DNA of 64,000 nt, from positions 1,120,508 through 1,184,507 of the forward strand of contig JH720314.1 in the NCBI GenBank assembly GCA_000231825.2. Reading direction: 5' to 3'. Each line of letters begins with the position of its first letter. Position 1 is the first letter of the stretch. This document shows, one piece after another, positions 12,419 to 25,148 of this stretch. Source of the stretch: Tetrahymena elliotti 4EA. Lineage: Eukaryota > Ciliophora > Oligohymenophorea > Hymenostomatida > Tetrahymenidae. The position numbers were made by a program, and so were the translations under genes. Below the pieces are notes generated by a model. That model was not told where the DNA came from. It was given only the letters and a program-made list of their open reading frames with translations, and ran no database searches.

Positions 12419-15081
12419 ATGTTCGCCAAGAAAGCCGTTACCCATTACATTAAGTCTAGCACCAAGGGTTTATCCCAAAAGTTCCCTATGTTCTTCGCCG
12501 CTAAGGAATTGAGCTTTGGTATGGAAGCCAGATAAAAGATGCTCGTTGGCTGCGAAAAGCTTGCTGATGCTGTTCAAACCACCCTCGGTCCCAAGGGTCG
12601 TAACGTTGTCATCGAACAGTAAGAAAAATCATTTTTTTATCTTTATTTCAATCTGAAAACTCTAAATTTTCAACATCACTGAAAGAGGAAACAATGACGA
12701 TTACAAATATAGTGAAACTCTTTGTATAGCATTTCATTGATGTTAAAATTTGCATATTTTCTGTTGGAAATATATTCCATTTTATATCCGTTTAGGATGA
12801 ATACATTTGCCTTAAACAAATGAATTGTTATAATCATAATTGGTTTTGAGTTTTATTAACATATCTATTATTTTTATATAGAACCTTCGGTCCTCCCAAG
12901 ATCACTAAGGATGGTGTCACCGTTGCCAAGAATATCGAATTCTCTGACAAATTCGAAAACATCGGTGCCTCTTTGGTCAAGCAAGTCGCTTCTAAGACTA
13001 ACGACGAAGCTGGTGATGGTACCACTACTGCCACCGTCTTAGCTAGAGCCATCTTCAAGGAGGGTTGCAAGTCTGTTGCTGCTGGTATGAACCCCATGGA
13101 CTTAAGAAGAGGTATCAACCTTGCTGTTGACCACGTTGTTAAGACCCTTAAGTCTAACTCTAGACCCGTCAACACCACCCAACTTATTTCTGATGTTGCT
13201 ACTATTTCTGCCAACGGTGACCGTGAAATTGGTGATCTTATCGCTAAGCTCATGGAAAAGACTGGTGAACACGGTACTATCACTGTTGCTGATGGTAATA
13301 TTTTGAATTACAATTAGATTAGATAATAACTAAGAATATTCTATTAGATTTCTTGAATAATCTAAATAAATATAATTATTATAAATTTGAGATAGATATT
13401 TTTAGTTCAAAACTAAAAGAGTATAATAGGGATAACTTCAGTAGCAAGCATTGAAATACAAATAAGTGTAGTTAATACTACATGATAAGAAGATAATATT
13501 AAATGTTATGTAATAGTCTTCAAGATTTAAAGCATTAAAAATGCACTCTTACATTAGTAAGCTAAGTGCTGATTAATTGATTGATAAATAAATATTTAGT
13601 AAATTAATCAATCACAAAGAATAAAGCAAAAGCAATTTTTACACACTTTATTTTGTTAAAAAGTGGATGCTGTCGAAAAATTTTTAAGAAATTTCTCAAA
13701 TTAAAAATTAAAAAACAGAAATAAAAAAAACTTCTCGAAAATCTTTGCAGAAAGAACAAAAATATCTCAAATTTATTCATGAAAAAAATTATTTAGATTT
13801 ATCATGAAATCATTCAAAAACCAAATAATATTTTAATTAAAATATTTTAAAATCTTTAATTTTAATTTTTTTATTTAATCAATTCATAGGTAAGACCTTA
13901 AACCACGAAATTGAATTCGTTGAAGGTATGAGATTCGACAGAGGTTACATCTCCCCCTACTTCGTCACTAACACCAAGTCCCAAAAGGTTGAATTAGAAA
14001 ACCCCCTTATCTTGATTGCTGAAAAGAAGGTTTCTAATATCCAAACTATCTTACCCTTCTTGGAACATGCCATGAAGTCCAACAGACCCATCCTCATCAT
14101 CTGTGAAGATGTTGAATCTGAAGCTTTGGCCACTTTAGTCGTCAATAAGCTCAGAGGTGGTCTTAACATCTGCGCTGTTAAGGCTCCCGCTTTTGGTGAT
14201 AACAGAAAGGCTATCCTCAACGATATTGCCATCCTCACCAACGGCACCGTCATCTCTGAAGATGTTGGTCTTAACTTTGATAATGCTGAAGTCAATGTTA
14301 TGGGTACCTGCAAGAAGGTTATCGTCACTAAGGATGACACCGTTATTATGGATGGTTCTGGTGACTAAACCGCTATCAGTGAAAGATGTGCCTAAATTAA
14401 GGATTAAATCTCTAACACTACTTCTGAATATGACAAGGAAAAATTATAAGAAAGACTCGCTAAGTTCCAAGGTGGTGTTGGTATCATCAAGGTTGGTGGT
14501 GCTTCTGAAGTTGAAGTCGGTGAAATCAAGGACAGAATTACTGATGCTCTCTGTGCTACCAGAGCTGCCGTTGAAGAAGGCATCGTTATTGGTAATTATT
14601 TTTTTATTTAATAGCATCTTAAAACTTATTGTAAAAACTGAAATATTAAAAATTATTTTTAATAAATAAAGGTGGTGGTTGCGCTTTATTATATGCTTCT
14701 AGAGAATTAGACAACTTAAAGGGTGAAAACTTTGACTAAAACATTGGTATCCAAATTGTCAAGAAGGCCATCCAAATTCCTTGCAAGACTATTGCTGAAA
14801 ATGCTGGTAAGGAAGGTGCTATCATCGTTGGTAAATTACTTGAATCCAAGGATGCTAACCTCGGTTACGATGCTTCCAAGGACAGATATACTAATTTAAT
14901 TGAAGCTGGTATTATCGATCCCACTAAGGTCGTCAGAAGAGCTCTTATTGACTCTACTTCCGTTGCCTCTTTAATGATTACTTCTGAATGTATTATTGTT
15001 GAAGATGCCAGCCAAAAGAAGGAAGCTGCTCCCGCTATGGGCGGTATGGGTGGCATGGGTGGTATGGGAGGAATGTACTGA
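12419..15081 (+). CDS. HSP60: Mitochondrial chaperonin Hsp60 (Cpn60, group I)
   Basis: An ATP-driven folding chaperonin of the mitochondrial matrix. Exons 12419-12618, 12882-13294, 13890-14591 and 14672-15081 splice precisely to 574 residues, the normal family length. Introns are 263, 595 and 80 nt, the first two long for this window. Residues 1-30 ([17 protein letters not shown]...) are basic and lack acids, as in a mitochondrial presequence; the mature part begins near [11 protein letters not shown]. Family hallmarks are [31 protein letters not shown] (about residue 111), [24 protein letters not shown] and the GGM-repeat tail. Exons are much more GC-rich and C-ending in codon choice than neighbouring genes, typical of a highly expressed ciliate gene. 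A perfect HSE upstream supports heat induction. Confidence 0.98.
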
Positions 15082-15862
15082 TCTCACCATCTTTGTTTAC
15101 AATACTATAAATAATTTTCTAATATATTTTTAATCTAAAATACTAAAAAAATGAGCAAATCTTAAAATGAAATAAAAATAACTCAAATATTTTAAACAAT
15201 TTAATAATGTATTTAACTTTTCATGAATTCCATATTAGTAAAAAAGATTTTTGTGAATTTTTTTAGTGTTTTTACTAATTCCCTTCTAACATATTTCTGT
15301 AAAAAAATGATTTAATTTTAAATTAAATAATCCAAATATTTCATATCAAATGTGAAAAAATTTTTCATTTCAAAAAATAATTTTTATGTTTTTATTTACA
15401 ATTTAAACTAATTCTCACAAGAATCATGGGACATAAAAATATTTAAAAAAAAACTAAAAGATAATATTAAGAAACATTTCTTACAATTTTAAAAAAATAA
15501 TAAAAGAGCATTTACCATTTTAACATTTAAAAATTAAAAATGTTGATTTGAAACAAATTAACTTTCATTTTGTTTTTTAATTGTTGAAAAAGATTTTGAC
15601 TAATTTTTTATTAAATTTTTATTAAATTTATCATAATTTTAGTTGATGAAAGAATAAAAAAAATTTAAAAAATGTGTTATTTGTTAAAGTAATTTTAGTT
15701 GATGAAAGAATAAAAAAAATTAAAAAAATGTGTTATTTGTTAAAAAATAAATTTATTTCATTATGCAATTAAAATATCTTAATTTACTCAAAAGACAAAA
15801 AAGTAAATTTTATAAATATGACATTTAAATTAATTTTTTTGGAAAGTTTTAATGTTTATTTA
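15082..15862. other. Convergent intergenic region
   Basis: 3' flanks of Hsp60 and the dynein intermediate chain gene. AT-rich, with one tandem duplication (see 15634-15744). No gene seen. Confidence 0.5.
15634..15744. repeat. Tandem direct duplication, two ~55-bp copies
   Basis: Copy 1 (15634-15689) and copy 2 (15690-15744) both begin TAATTTTAGTTGATGAAAG and end TGTGTTATTTGTTAAA. They differ mainly by a T/A-run slippage in the middle. The near-identity suggests a recent local duplication in the 3' intergenic spacer. No coding potential. Confidence 0.85.
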
Positions 15863-18787
15863 TCATTTTTTAGCAGTTTTAACATTTTAAGGTGCTTCTT
15901 AATCTGGTTTGACTCCTTTTATAATTTCATTGATATATTAGAGGGCTTATTCTTAATATTCTTTTTCTAATTCATCATCTTCGTCAACTTAGCTTTCCTA
16001 TTTAAATTTATTTATGTTTAATTTTTGTAAATAAAGAAATAAATATGTTATTCATACCACTTTTTGAGTTGTAGTTACTTCTTCAGCAGCTTCTAAGTCT
16101 TTCTTTTCTTTAGATTTTTTAAATTCATCTTCTCTAATTTCAAATCTATTTTTAAAGTATCTAACTCTTAATACTTCACGATTCCAAAAGTCACTCATAG
16201 TTTTTTCTTCTTCTCCTATCTTTTTCCATAATGTATATGGCAATTCTAAAATATGTACAGTACCATCAAAATCACCAACGGCCTTTCGATAAATAAAAAT
16301 TATATTAATTTTATCATTTTTAAAAAAATTATTTTATTTACTAATGAATGGTATTGGTTTTCATGGAATTTAATATATGATAAAGGTTTAGCACCCACAT
16401 GGTAAGTAAGAGTTGCTTTATGGGATTGGTCAAGGAAATCCCAAACATTTATATTACCATCATTAAGCCCTATAATAACTACACCAGGACGTGAAGGTGA
16501 GAAAGCACCACAAGTTATTTATCCTGATTTAACAATAGCAGAATCAAAAATTGGTACATCAACATCATGCTTCCAGATACAGAAGTTGAAATCATGAACA
16601 GTTAAAATAATATCATCATAAAATGGAGAATTTTCCAAAGTGACTGTTGGACGGTAAGATCTTTCATTTTACCATAACTTTGTCACTTTATCATTTCTAT
16701 TACTATCTTCTGTAGGGTGAACTGTCCAATCAACTAAGAAGAGTTCTCCTTCATCAGATGTTCCTGTAAATGTAGGAGTTCTCTATCCTTTTCTAAAAGC
16801 AATTTGTGAGCCACCCATAGTACCACCACCTTCAGGTCTAACTAATTATAAACCATAATTAGCTTTCCATTGATGACTAGTAATCTTTAAAAAGAACAGT
16901 TAAATATTTTACAACCAAACATATAAAAATTACATCAAATTATTTCTTTGTGTCCTTTTACTCATTAAATCTAGTATCCCAAAAACAAACTTGGCCATCC
17001 CAAGAAATTGAAGCAAATTAATAACAATCTCCATCTAAAAATAATAAACATTAATTAATTAAAAGATAAATCAAAAATTACGAGTTGGATGAACAGAGTT
17101 GTTAAATATTTTTTTATCGAATTCAACAGTTGGAGGAATCCAAGATAAAGAAAGAACTGGATTTTTATGAGAGCAGACATTTTTGCGGACTATTTCATTA
17201 TTGGGTAGTTATTAAGCACTTGAGGGATCTTGAAGTTAAGAAAGAATCAAAGGATTTATTTCAGGGATTTCACTTTTACTATCTTGCTTTGCTTTTTATC
17301 CTTTTTTGCCTGTAACAGTGTAAAGACTGTTACTTTATTTTAAATCCCACATAATAATTTAACCATTTGCTGCACCACCTATTTTATAAATTAAAACACT
17401 CAGTTATATGAATTTAAATATCATTTATATACCTATAACTATATTTGGATCTTTTGGATTAAATTAGAAGGTAATTATTTCTAGAGGACTTGTGAGAATA
17501 AGCACAGGATCAATTGAGTGCTAGTCATCATAGTCCCAAAAGACGATCATAAATTTATGAGATTTCATGCTATAAATTACTCTTTCCTCAAAAGTAAGAT
17601 TTTCCATAAATGCAGCTGCAATATACTTTCCTCTTTAATATAAAATAAAAACTAATAAGTAAGATTTATTATAAATGAAGTAATTGAATTAAATCATTTT
17701 TGTTAATTTTTAAAAATTTTAATTCATTTATTTATTTTGGCAACTTTTACTATTTCAAAATAGAATGTATCTTTTTTTTAAAATTCAAAAAGCATTTCTG
17801 TGAATAAATTGAATCAATTTTTATATAAAATAATTGTTGTTATTTCCTACTTTTGATTAAGTTGATTATTGGGTTGGAATTGGATACAAGAAATCTTCTT
17901 TCCTTTGCATTATAAATAGTAAAATGTTTTCCATTCTTTTATTGCATTTGAAAGTTCAGTGCCTTCTGCAGCAACATCATCTGCATCAAATAATTCAAAA
18001 TCGTTTTGATAAATATCTATTGTTTCATTTGATTGTAAAGCTTCTTCCATTAAGGGATAAACATTATCTAAAAACTTGAGAAGTTCTTAGTTATCGTCTT
18101 CTATTTCTACAATTGTTTGCTCATTATCGACTGTGAGAGCTTTATTTATACGCCTATTCCAGATAGTCTAAGTAGATGAATTAACTATTGGGTTGCAACC
18201 TTATAAACCTATATCAATAACTTTATTACGAACGTGAGCAAATGGATCACTTTGCTGCTTTACTTCCAACATTTTTTCACTTGCATCAGTTTCATTTAAT
18301 TTGCATGGTTATCCAAACTCTCTTCTTTTCTTAATAAATTGCATTTTTATAGTTGGTCTATTTTTCTTTATCATAGATAATTATATTTCCTTAACTGTTT
18401 CTTCAAACTAAGACTACCAGAACCTCCAGTAGCGATTACGTTCTACTTTATTTTCTTCATCACTAGGGTCTGTTATATTATAACAATTTAAATGTCAATA
18501 CTAATAATTTATTTTAAATCTTTCAAAAAATAATATTTTAATATGGCCATGCTTGTAATTGATTTCTTGTTTCAGCTTAATACTTTTGTTTAAATATTTA
18601 AATCAATTTAACTATGATAATAATATTTGACATGCATGTTGCATGAAATAAACTTTTGCAAAAAAACAAATGCTATTTCTCGAAAGAATTTGATTGATTA
18701 TTTGTATTTCGAATAAGCATTAAATTTAGCCATATCATATTAGTAATGAATACCTGATGAACTTTCGTCTCTCTTGCTTAATTTCAT
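15863..18787 (-). CDS. Axonemal inner-arm dynein intermediate chain, WDR63/DNAI3 (IC140) type
   Basis: A WD40 intermediate chain that would assemble into the two-headed inner-arm dynein (f/I1) of cilia. The first exon is tiny (18787-18754, MKLSKRDESSS). A 284-nt intron (18753-18470) joins it to DPSDEENKVERNRYWRFW. Several more introns follow, one of about 200 nt near 17640-17840. WD repeats include VFWDYDD, IIMWDLKQ, VCFWDTRFNE, LVDWTVHP, FCIWKHD and INVWDFLDQSHKA. The C-terminus, GTVHILELPYTLWKK then FWNREVLRVRYFKNR and a charged helix, parallels the WDR63 blocks GTLHILEIPWTL and FEREVKHLEY. It ends at TGA 15863. The paralogue WDR78/IC138 is less likely because of this tail. Exon joins are approximate. 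Confidence 0.82.
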
Positions 18788-19472
18788 TTTTTAGTGACTT
18801 TTGTGATTGAATAGAAAAGAATTCTTTATTAATAATTTAAATCAAAAAAATTAGTGAAATAAATTGAAACTTAAGAATTTTAATTAATTAATTGATTGAT
18901 TAATTGATTAAGAAGTAAAAATCATTTATATAATTTTTGTTTATTTATATTTATTTATTTTATTAGTCATTCATTCTTATGCTTTATCTATTTGTTATTT
19001 TTTAATCAATATTAAGATAGGCTATTAACTAATCATATCTTTCTCCTTTCTTTCTTTTTTATTTATTCTTGTAAATGGCGCTACTTTACTTATTCAAATA
19101 CTATTTATTTAAGTATTTTAAAAATTTGTTGAATATTTTCAGTTTATTTTTCTAAATTAAAAATAAAAAATTAAAATCATTATTTCTAATTAAAAAATTT
19201 ACTTAAAAGGATAAAATAAATTAAAAAAAAAGATTTTGCTTTAAAACGAATATTCTTTCCATTTTGATGAAAATACTTAAAGTAGTTAAGTAGGAGATTG
19301 ATTCTTTGATTTGATAAGTATTTTTTAATTTAATAAATTGTAGAGTAATTAAAAATAAATAAATGATTAATTCAATTTTCAAAAAATCTATTCATCTTTA
19401 AAGTAGAATTTGTAAATAAATTCTTTCAAAAAATAAAAACTGTAACAATATTAATTTCTTCAACAGATCAAA
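18788..19472. promoter_or_regulatory. Divergent intergenic region
   Basis: Shared upstream DNA of the dynein intermediate chain (minus) and TPR gene (plus). Contains an ATTA/ATTG simple-sequence run at about 18880-18912. No other signal seen. Confidence 0.4.
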
Positions 19473-20942
19473 ATGTTTAGATTAATTTAGTATGTATCAA
19501 AAGTAAAATTTCATTTATCATAATATACATTCACTTCAATTATTTATTTATAATAATTAATAAGTATTAGGTTTGATAAATTTTACTTTTCTTCAGCTTA
19601 AGAAAATATTATTGATCAAGAAGAAGATGAAATAAAGAAATTCTATACTCAAAACTAGATTTTAGTTGAATAAAATAAATTTGAAGATGCAATACAAAAC
19701 TGGAATGAAATGAAGTCCAAGTTAACATTGAAAGGCTTATCAAAAGAAGAATGCGATTATCAAATAGCAAAAGTTTACTTAGAAAAAGGAGAAATTTAAA
19801 AGTCAATTTAGCTTTTTAATGACTACTTAAAAGAGATTTCAGGTTAAGAACAATATACTGATTAAATTTTATCAGAGGAGTTGTTTCATATTGCATAAGA
19901 ATTCTAGAAAGAGAGTTAATATGAGGAATCTATACCTTTTTATTAGGAATCTTTAAGAAAAAATAATAAAAATATAGAGATTCATTTAATGTATTTACAA
20001 AATTTAATCAAAAATATGAATAAAAATGATGCTGCAATTGAACACATTTACAAAATTATTAATCACAATGAACTCTATACTCCCATACTTTTTTCATTGC
20101 TAGGTGAAGCCTACTTTAATAAAAGGGAATATGGTTAAAGCATTGACTATTATCTTAAGTATTTAAATGTTATTTTAAATAACTCAAAAAAAGAAATGAA
20201 AAGCCAAGAAGAAGCAATTAACGAAGAACTCAAAAATGCTAATTTTGAAATTGCTAGCTTGTTTTTGAAAATAGCTTCTTCTTATTACTTTTTAAATAAT
20301 TATGAAAAGTCCTTAGAATATTATCTCAAGAATTACGAATTCTAGTAGGAACATAAGTATGAAATAAGCCACTAAATGTTTTTAAATATGTCTGAGCTCT
20401 ACTTGAAGTTACAACAAATACCAAAAAGTTTAGAAATACTTTAAATCGGTTCTGAAAACTACCCTGAAATGGTAGAATTCTAATATTTCTAGGGTATGAT
20501 TAACATAAATTATTTAAAGAATTATGATCAAGCATAATAGTGCTTTGAAAGAGCAATCAATATAAATAAAAAGCACTCAGATTCTTACAAATAATTAGGG
20601 CTTATATATTTGAGATAATAAAAATATGAAGAAGCTGAAGAAATGTTTTTGAATTGTATTAAAATTTATCATAATGATACTGATGCTTTGTATTATATGG
20701 CATACATATTATAATATCATCATAAATCCCCTTAAGATGCCCTTATTTGTTATCAAATGTGTCTTGATGTCAACTCAGAGTTACCAGCTCCTCTGATGCA
20801 ATGTGCTATTATTCATTACGATGCTGCTAACTTTGATAAAGCTTTAGATTACATAACTAAGGCTCATTAATCAGACCCCGATTCTGAATAAATAAAATTA
20901 CTTTATGAAAAAATGAAATCAAAGCAAACTATTGTCTTTTGA
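19473..20942 (+). CDS. Tetratricopeptide-repeat protein
   Basis: A single uninterrupted frame of 489 residues from ATG 19473 to TGA 20940-20942. TPR helix pairs run through most of it. Clear units have the W/Y-G-A-F-A-P spacing: LLGEAYFNKREYGQSIDYYLKYL, then FQGMININYLKNYDQAQQCF, then LGLIYLRQQKYEEAEEMF, then AIIHYDAANFDKALDYITKA. TPR arrays are protein-docking scaffolds, and no catalytic domain is present. The first ~45 residues look AT-driven and may be a mis-called 5' part: a GTATGT donor at 19490 and an AG at 19596 could be a short intron, but no choice kept frame. A ciliary or APC-type scaffold role is possible, but I cannot place it in a named family. Confidence 0.75.
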
Positions 20943-21258
20943 TATTTCATAAACAAACAATTTACTCAAAGCTATTAAAATAAAAAGTTGAAAAGAAAGT
21001 AAGTAAAATCTAAACTTATGTTTCCAAGTAAATTGTGATATTGTAAAATGTTTCATTAATAAAGAAAGTATTCAACTAATAAATGAGAGTAATTTGTAGT
21101 TTTTATAATTTATCTTTTTTTATTCTTAACAAAATTTTTATATAAATATAAAATACAAAATGAATAGATAATAATATATGATTTATATATACAAATTTTA
21201 ATTTACTTTACAGTTATAAATAGTTTTAATTTTTTTATATTTCTTTAATTGTTTTTGT
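20943..21258. other. Short convergent intergenic region
   Basis: About 315 nt of AT-rich 3' flank between the TPR gene and the Q/N-rich gene. Nothing recognisable. Confidence 0.45.
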
Positions 21259-24200
21259 TCATTAGAAAGATGAAAGTCTTGGCTAGTTTTGGTACTTTAT
21301 TTTATAATTTAAAAGTTTAGAATGAAATAATTAAAAAATAAAATATTTACATTGAGATTGGAAGGCTTTAAAATATTGTTTATGTTCTATTAATTGCTTT
21401 AGAGTTGAGAGTTTTGTTTGGCACTCATTCCATTTTGTTATTACTTTTTTTATTATAAGATGCTGTTGAAAGAGTAATTTTCATTGTAATATTTATTTTG
21501 ATTTCCTGTCATTTGAGGTTATTAAACAAAGCTGCCTTTCTAGTTATAAGCAAAACTGTTACTGTTTGTTATATTGCAATTGTTTTAAAATTTCTATTCT
21601 TTATCTCTTAGAATATAAGATTTATTTTAGTTGCTCTTTTAATCACAATAATCAATAATTTAATTCATATTTTTATTTTACAACAAAACTTGCTTTTATA
21701 CTTTTTAATTGAGTATCTCATTTGGAGAGTCGATGCAAGATATATCACTAATATTAAAAAACAATTTAAAATAAAATAAAACAATATCTTAATTTTTATT
21801 TTTACGTAAAGATATTTGTTGATACTTCTTATTTCTATTATCTAAGAAGTAATTCATAATCGCTTTGCGATTTATGCAACATCTACAAAATTACTGAAAT
21901 ACTTTCTTCATTTTTTTTAGTTACTGTTTCTAATTCTATGATTCTCTGCTTGCTCTCTAAGTTTTCCTATTAAATTAGAAATTAAATATTTTTTATAAAT
22001 TGTTTAATATAATTATTTTATTTACTTTGATGTAATTGGCCTTTTCTTCTTTAATTTTTATAAGCTCATGAGTTAAATTTTAATTTACTTTCTCTAAGGA
22101 GTCAGTCTTTTGTTTGAGAGACAAAACTTTTGATTCAAGCATGAAAACTCTTCCTTCAAGTTGATTACTTTGGGTACTTTTAGCAGAAAGAGGATTAGTA
22201 GATATGCTACTATTTTTAGGCTTTTGTTCTCTAGATATGGTATTACTGCTCTTTTATAATGTATTTTAGTTGCTATTACATTTACTTATTTAAACACTAT
22301 TAGTATTTTGAGTATTCGAACCTAACTTAAAAGAATTACCATTTCCTTTTAAGTAATCTTTGATAATCTATGAATAAGTTTTTCTTTGCTAATCTGAATC
22401 TATGGTAAGTTACTAATTAAATTATTATCCAGGCTATTATTGTTGCATCATCTAAAATTATAGCTATTTCTACAATTACTGAGATTACTCTATAGACATG
22501 GTTTAACTTATTCCTTAAAATTATTATTGGTTTGGATAATTAAGTTATGAAGAGTTATGTATGTTGATTACTTATTAGGGATTTGAAATATTGTTGCTGG
22601 AATTAAGAATATTATTGCTACTTTTACTATTTGATGAGGCAGTAGAGTTGCCAATATTTTAAGAGTTGACTAGCATGTTATTGTTATGGAAACTTACTTT
22701 TCTTTAAGTTGAATCTCCTTCTTTTGGTAAGTTTCTTGAAGTGTTCAATTATTGATTTGTGCTGTGATTGCTTTAAAAGTAATTATTTTGCTATACTTAA
22801 TGAATTTCTTTTTCAAAAATGGATTTTTAATTGTTATTAGTGTTATTGCTTATTTAATTATTATTTACAGTTTATTATTAGTTTTATTTATTTAATGAAA
22901 TACTTTAGTTTGTTTAATGAGTATAATTAGTACTTGAATTACTTTCAGTGTTTTAATTATGTCTTCTCTAAGACTTTTAGTCATTAGAGTTTATGACATT
23001 ATTAAAATTGTTTATTTGTAAGTTCAACTAATTTGAAAAACTCATTAGATTATTGTTATTAGTCTTTTGTTGACCATTAAAACTAGAATTATTATTTTAA
23101 TAAGTCTATTATGATAAATTTTGTTGTTAATTATTTTAGTTTTCAACTTTGCTTATGTTTTATCTGAAGCTTGATATTTATTAATTTTAATTATTGTCTT
23201 AAGCTCCTTTTATTTGAGAGGTGCTTGGAGTTATTTACTATCTATTTTCTTTAGGGGATGATATATTATCTATCATAGAGTGTTATTCAGACGAATCGTT
23301 TTAATTTTATTAATAACGCTATTTGCCTACATCTTTTCTGTCTACAAAAGCCTTATTAATTAAGAGATTTACTTTTTAAGGGAAAAGTAAATGGTGGCCT
23401 TAATCATTGCTGTTTGAACTTGGTACTTAATCTTCTTTTCTTTCATGTTCATTCATAAACAAATTAAATTACTGAACAAGAGGTCTGATAGAGTCAGATA
23501 GATTAGATCCTCTTCCACTTAAGCTATTATTAGTATTAGATTATTATTAATTTTATTATTATTATTATTTTTGCTCATTTTATTGTACAGAAAATACTAA
23601 TCCATTTTGTATATTACCCTTTTAACTAGTAATTGAAGAGGCCTAATTAAAAATTTCATGAATTGAATTTCTTTTAGAATATTTACTAATATTTAAATCT
23701 TTAAATTCGTTCATATTATTTTAGGCAGAGAATTAAGAAGACTCTACTCTACTGTGATGATATTGAGAGATATTAGAGGAGGAAGTTAAAGAAGGATTAA
23801 CTTACTAGCTCTATTAGCTCTGTGATGAACTAATGTTTTTAGTAATTTATCCAGAAGCTAAACTATTTGATTTAGGGGAAATAATAGATGGGTTGGCGTT
23901 ATTTGATAGAGGAGATGTTGATTGTTAAAATGATAAAATATTTTATTAATTAAAGTTTTTATTTACTGGATTATTTGAGTTATTACCAGATAATGGTGAA
24001 TGGCTTTAAGATTTTTAATTCTTATGTAATTGGTTATTTTCTTATTACATCGTTTATTAGGTTATTTTAGTAGATAGGATTTATTGATTCTATGGTTAAG
24101 TGTTCTTTTGTTATGATGTTTCAGGATTAGCAAGTTATTGATTTTAGTATTATTTAATTAAATCAGGATTGTTCTCATTTTAATTGGATTTATTGCTCAT

Positions 24201-25148
24201 TTGATTATTAGTTTAGGTTAAAGGCTGATTTTGTCTTAGCATTTGGTTCATTTAATATTTTTATTTGGCTTATTCATACTCTTGTAATTATTGCTTTAAG
24301 ATTTGTTAGTTCGCCATATCTTGTTAAGATTATTGCTAATTAAGGCTGCTTAAAAAAGAAGAAGGTACATTCTAAGGATTCTTCTATAAGAGGATTTAAT
24401 CACAATTAAAATCTGTGCTGGAAGAATTGCTTGGGTGAGTATTTAGAATCTTTGTTGTGTTAGCCAAGGATTTTTTATGACTGTGGAGACTTTAAGTATC
24501 TTTGTTAATTGAAGTACCAAATTCGCTCGAATTAGCAAGTTCAGGAATAGCTTACAGTCCATCGCTGAAGCCAGGGTAGGGAAACCCATTAAATTAATTA
24601 GAATAACTAAATTTCTTGTATTTTTAGAAAAACATACTATCGAAATCATCATCTGCTTCTTCATCTTCTTCGTCAGAACCATTAACTCTTTTAGTACGAT
24701 ATTAACTATCTTCGTTAAGTTTTTATAAATCTAAAGAAGGCTAAATAAATGAGGACCCACTTCTTGATAGAGTTCCAACATCACTATTATGTCTTTTCTT
24801 CTTTTGTAAATTCTTACCAAAATTAAACATTGAACTGGTACCTGCTGTGGAAGGAGGTTGCATTTAAGAATCATCTTCAATGCAATCTACAATTGTTTTT
24901 TTTTCTTCTTAGTTATTTTTTTGAGCATTTAGAGCTTCAACAGTAGAGCTTGCATCAATAATTCTGTTAATCTAAATCATCTTTTCAAAATCTTCCTTAT
25001 TTTTTTTTTCTTACTCAGTCATTTAAGGAGTAACTTAAAGCTAAGTGAAATCATATTAGGAGTTAGATTGTGTTCTTCTATGTCCACGGGTAGATCTTGC
25101 GTTTTGCAACTTCTACTAGTGAGATAGTTTATCTTCTTATGCTGACAT
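21259..25148 (-). CDS. Large Q/N/S-rich protein with C-terminal coiled coil
   Basis: Not a recognised family. From ATG 25148 (MSAQEDKLS) the frame runs about 1,200 codons, dominated by Gln, Asn and Ser, with most Gln written TAA/TAG. Three introns near the 3' end (about 22022-21967, 21802-21748 and 21330-21270) splice in frame to the last residues PRLSSFQ and TGA 21259. The N-terminus has basic RSTRGHRRTQS and an acidic SDEEDEEADDDFDSM patch (about 24610-24690). The only ordered-looking part is a leucine-heptad segment at about 22030-22170 (VFMLESKVLSLKQKTDSLEK), continuing across the intron into IIELETVTKKNEE. The frame stays open upstream of 25148 to an AG at about 25360, so a missing 5' exon is possible. 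The composition suggests a condensate or scaffold protein; that is inference only. Confidence 0.65.

Noticed and set aside
12834..13283. Minus-strand frame opposite Hsp60
   Set aside because: It is the complement of a conserved Hsp60 exon; GC-rich coding DNA produces open antisense frames.
13957..14669. Minus frame and shifted plus frame over Hsp60 exons 3-4
   Set aside because: Both overlap conserved Hsp60 codons and match no family.
19490..19602. Intron at the 5' end of the TPR gene
   Set aside because: No GT-AG pair kept the downstream frame, whereas the unspliced frame is open from ATG 19473.
21271..21942. Plus-strand 223-codon frame with hydrophobic, membrane-like composition
   Set aside because: The minus strand over the same bases reads as the spliced Q/N-rich 3' exons of the 21259-25148 gene; the plus frame is its T-rich complement.
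22300..22330. GGTTCGAA-like T-loop motif on the minus strand
   Set aside because: Lies inside coding sequence of the Q/N-rich protein; no cloverleaf around it.
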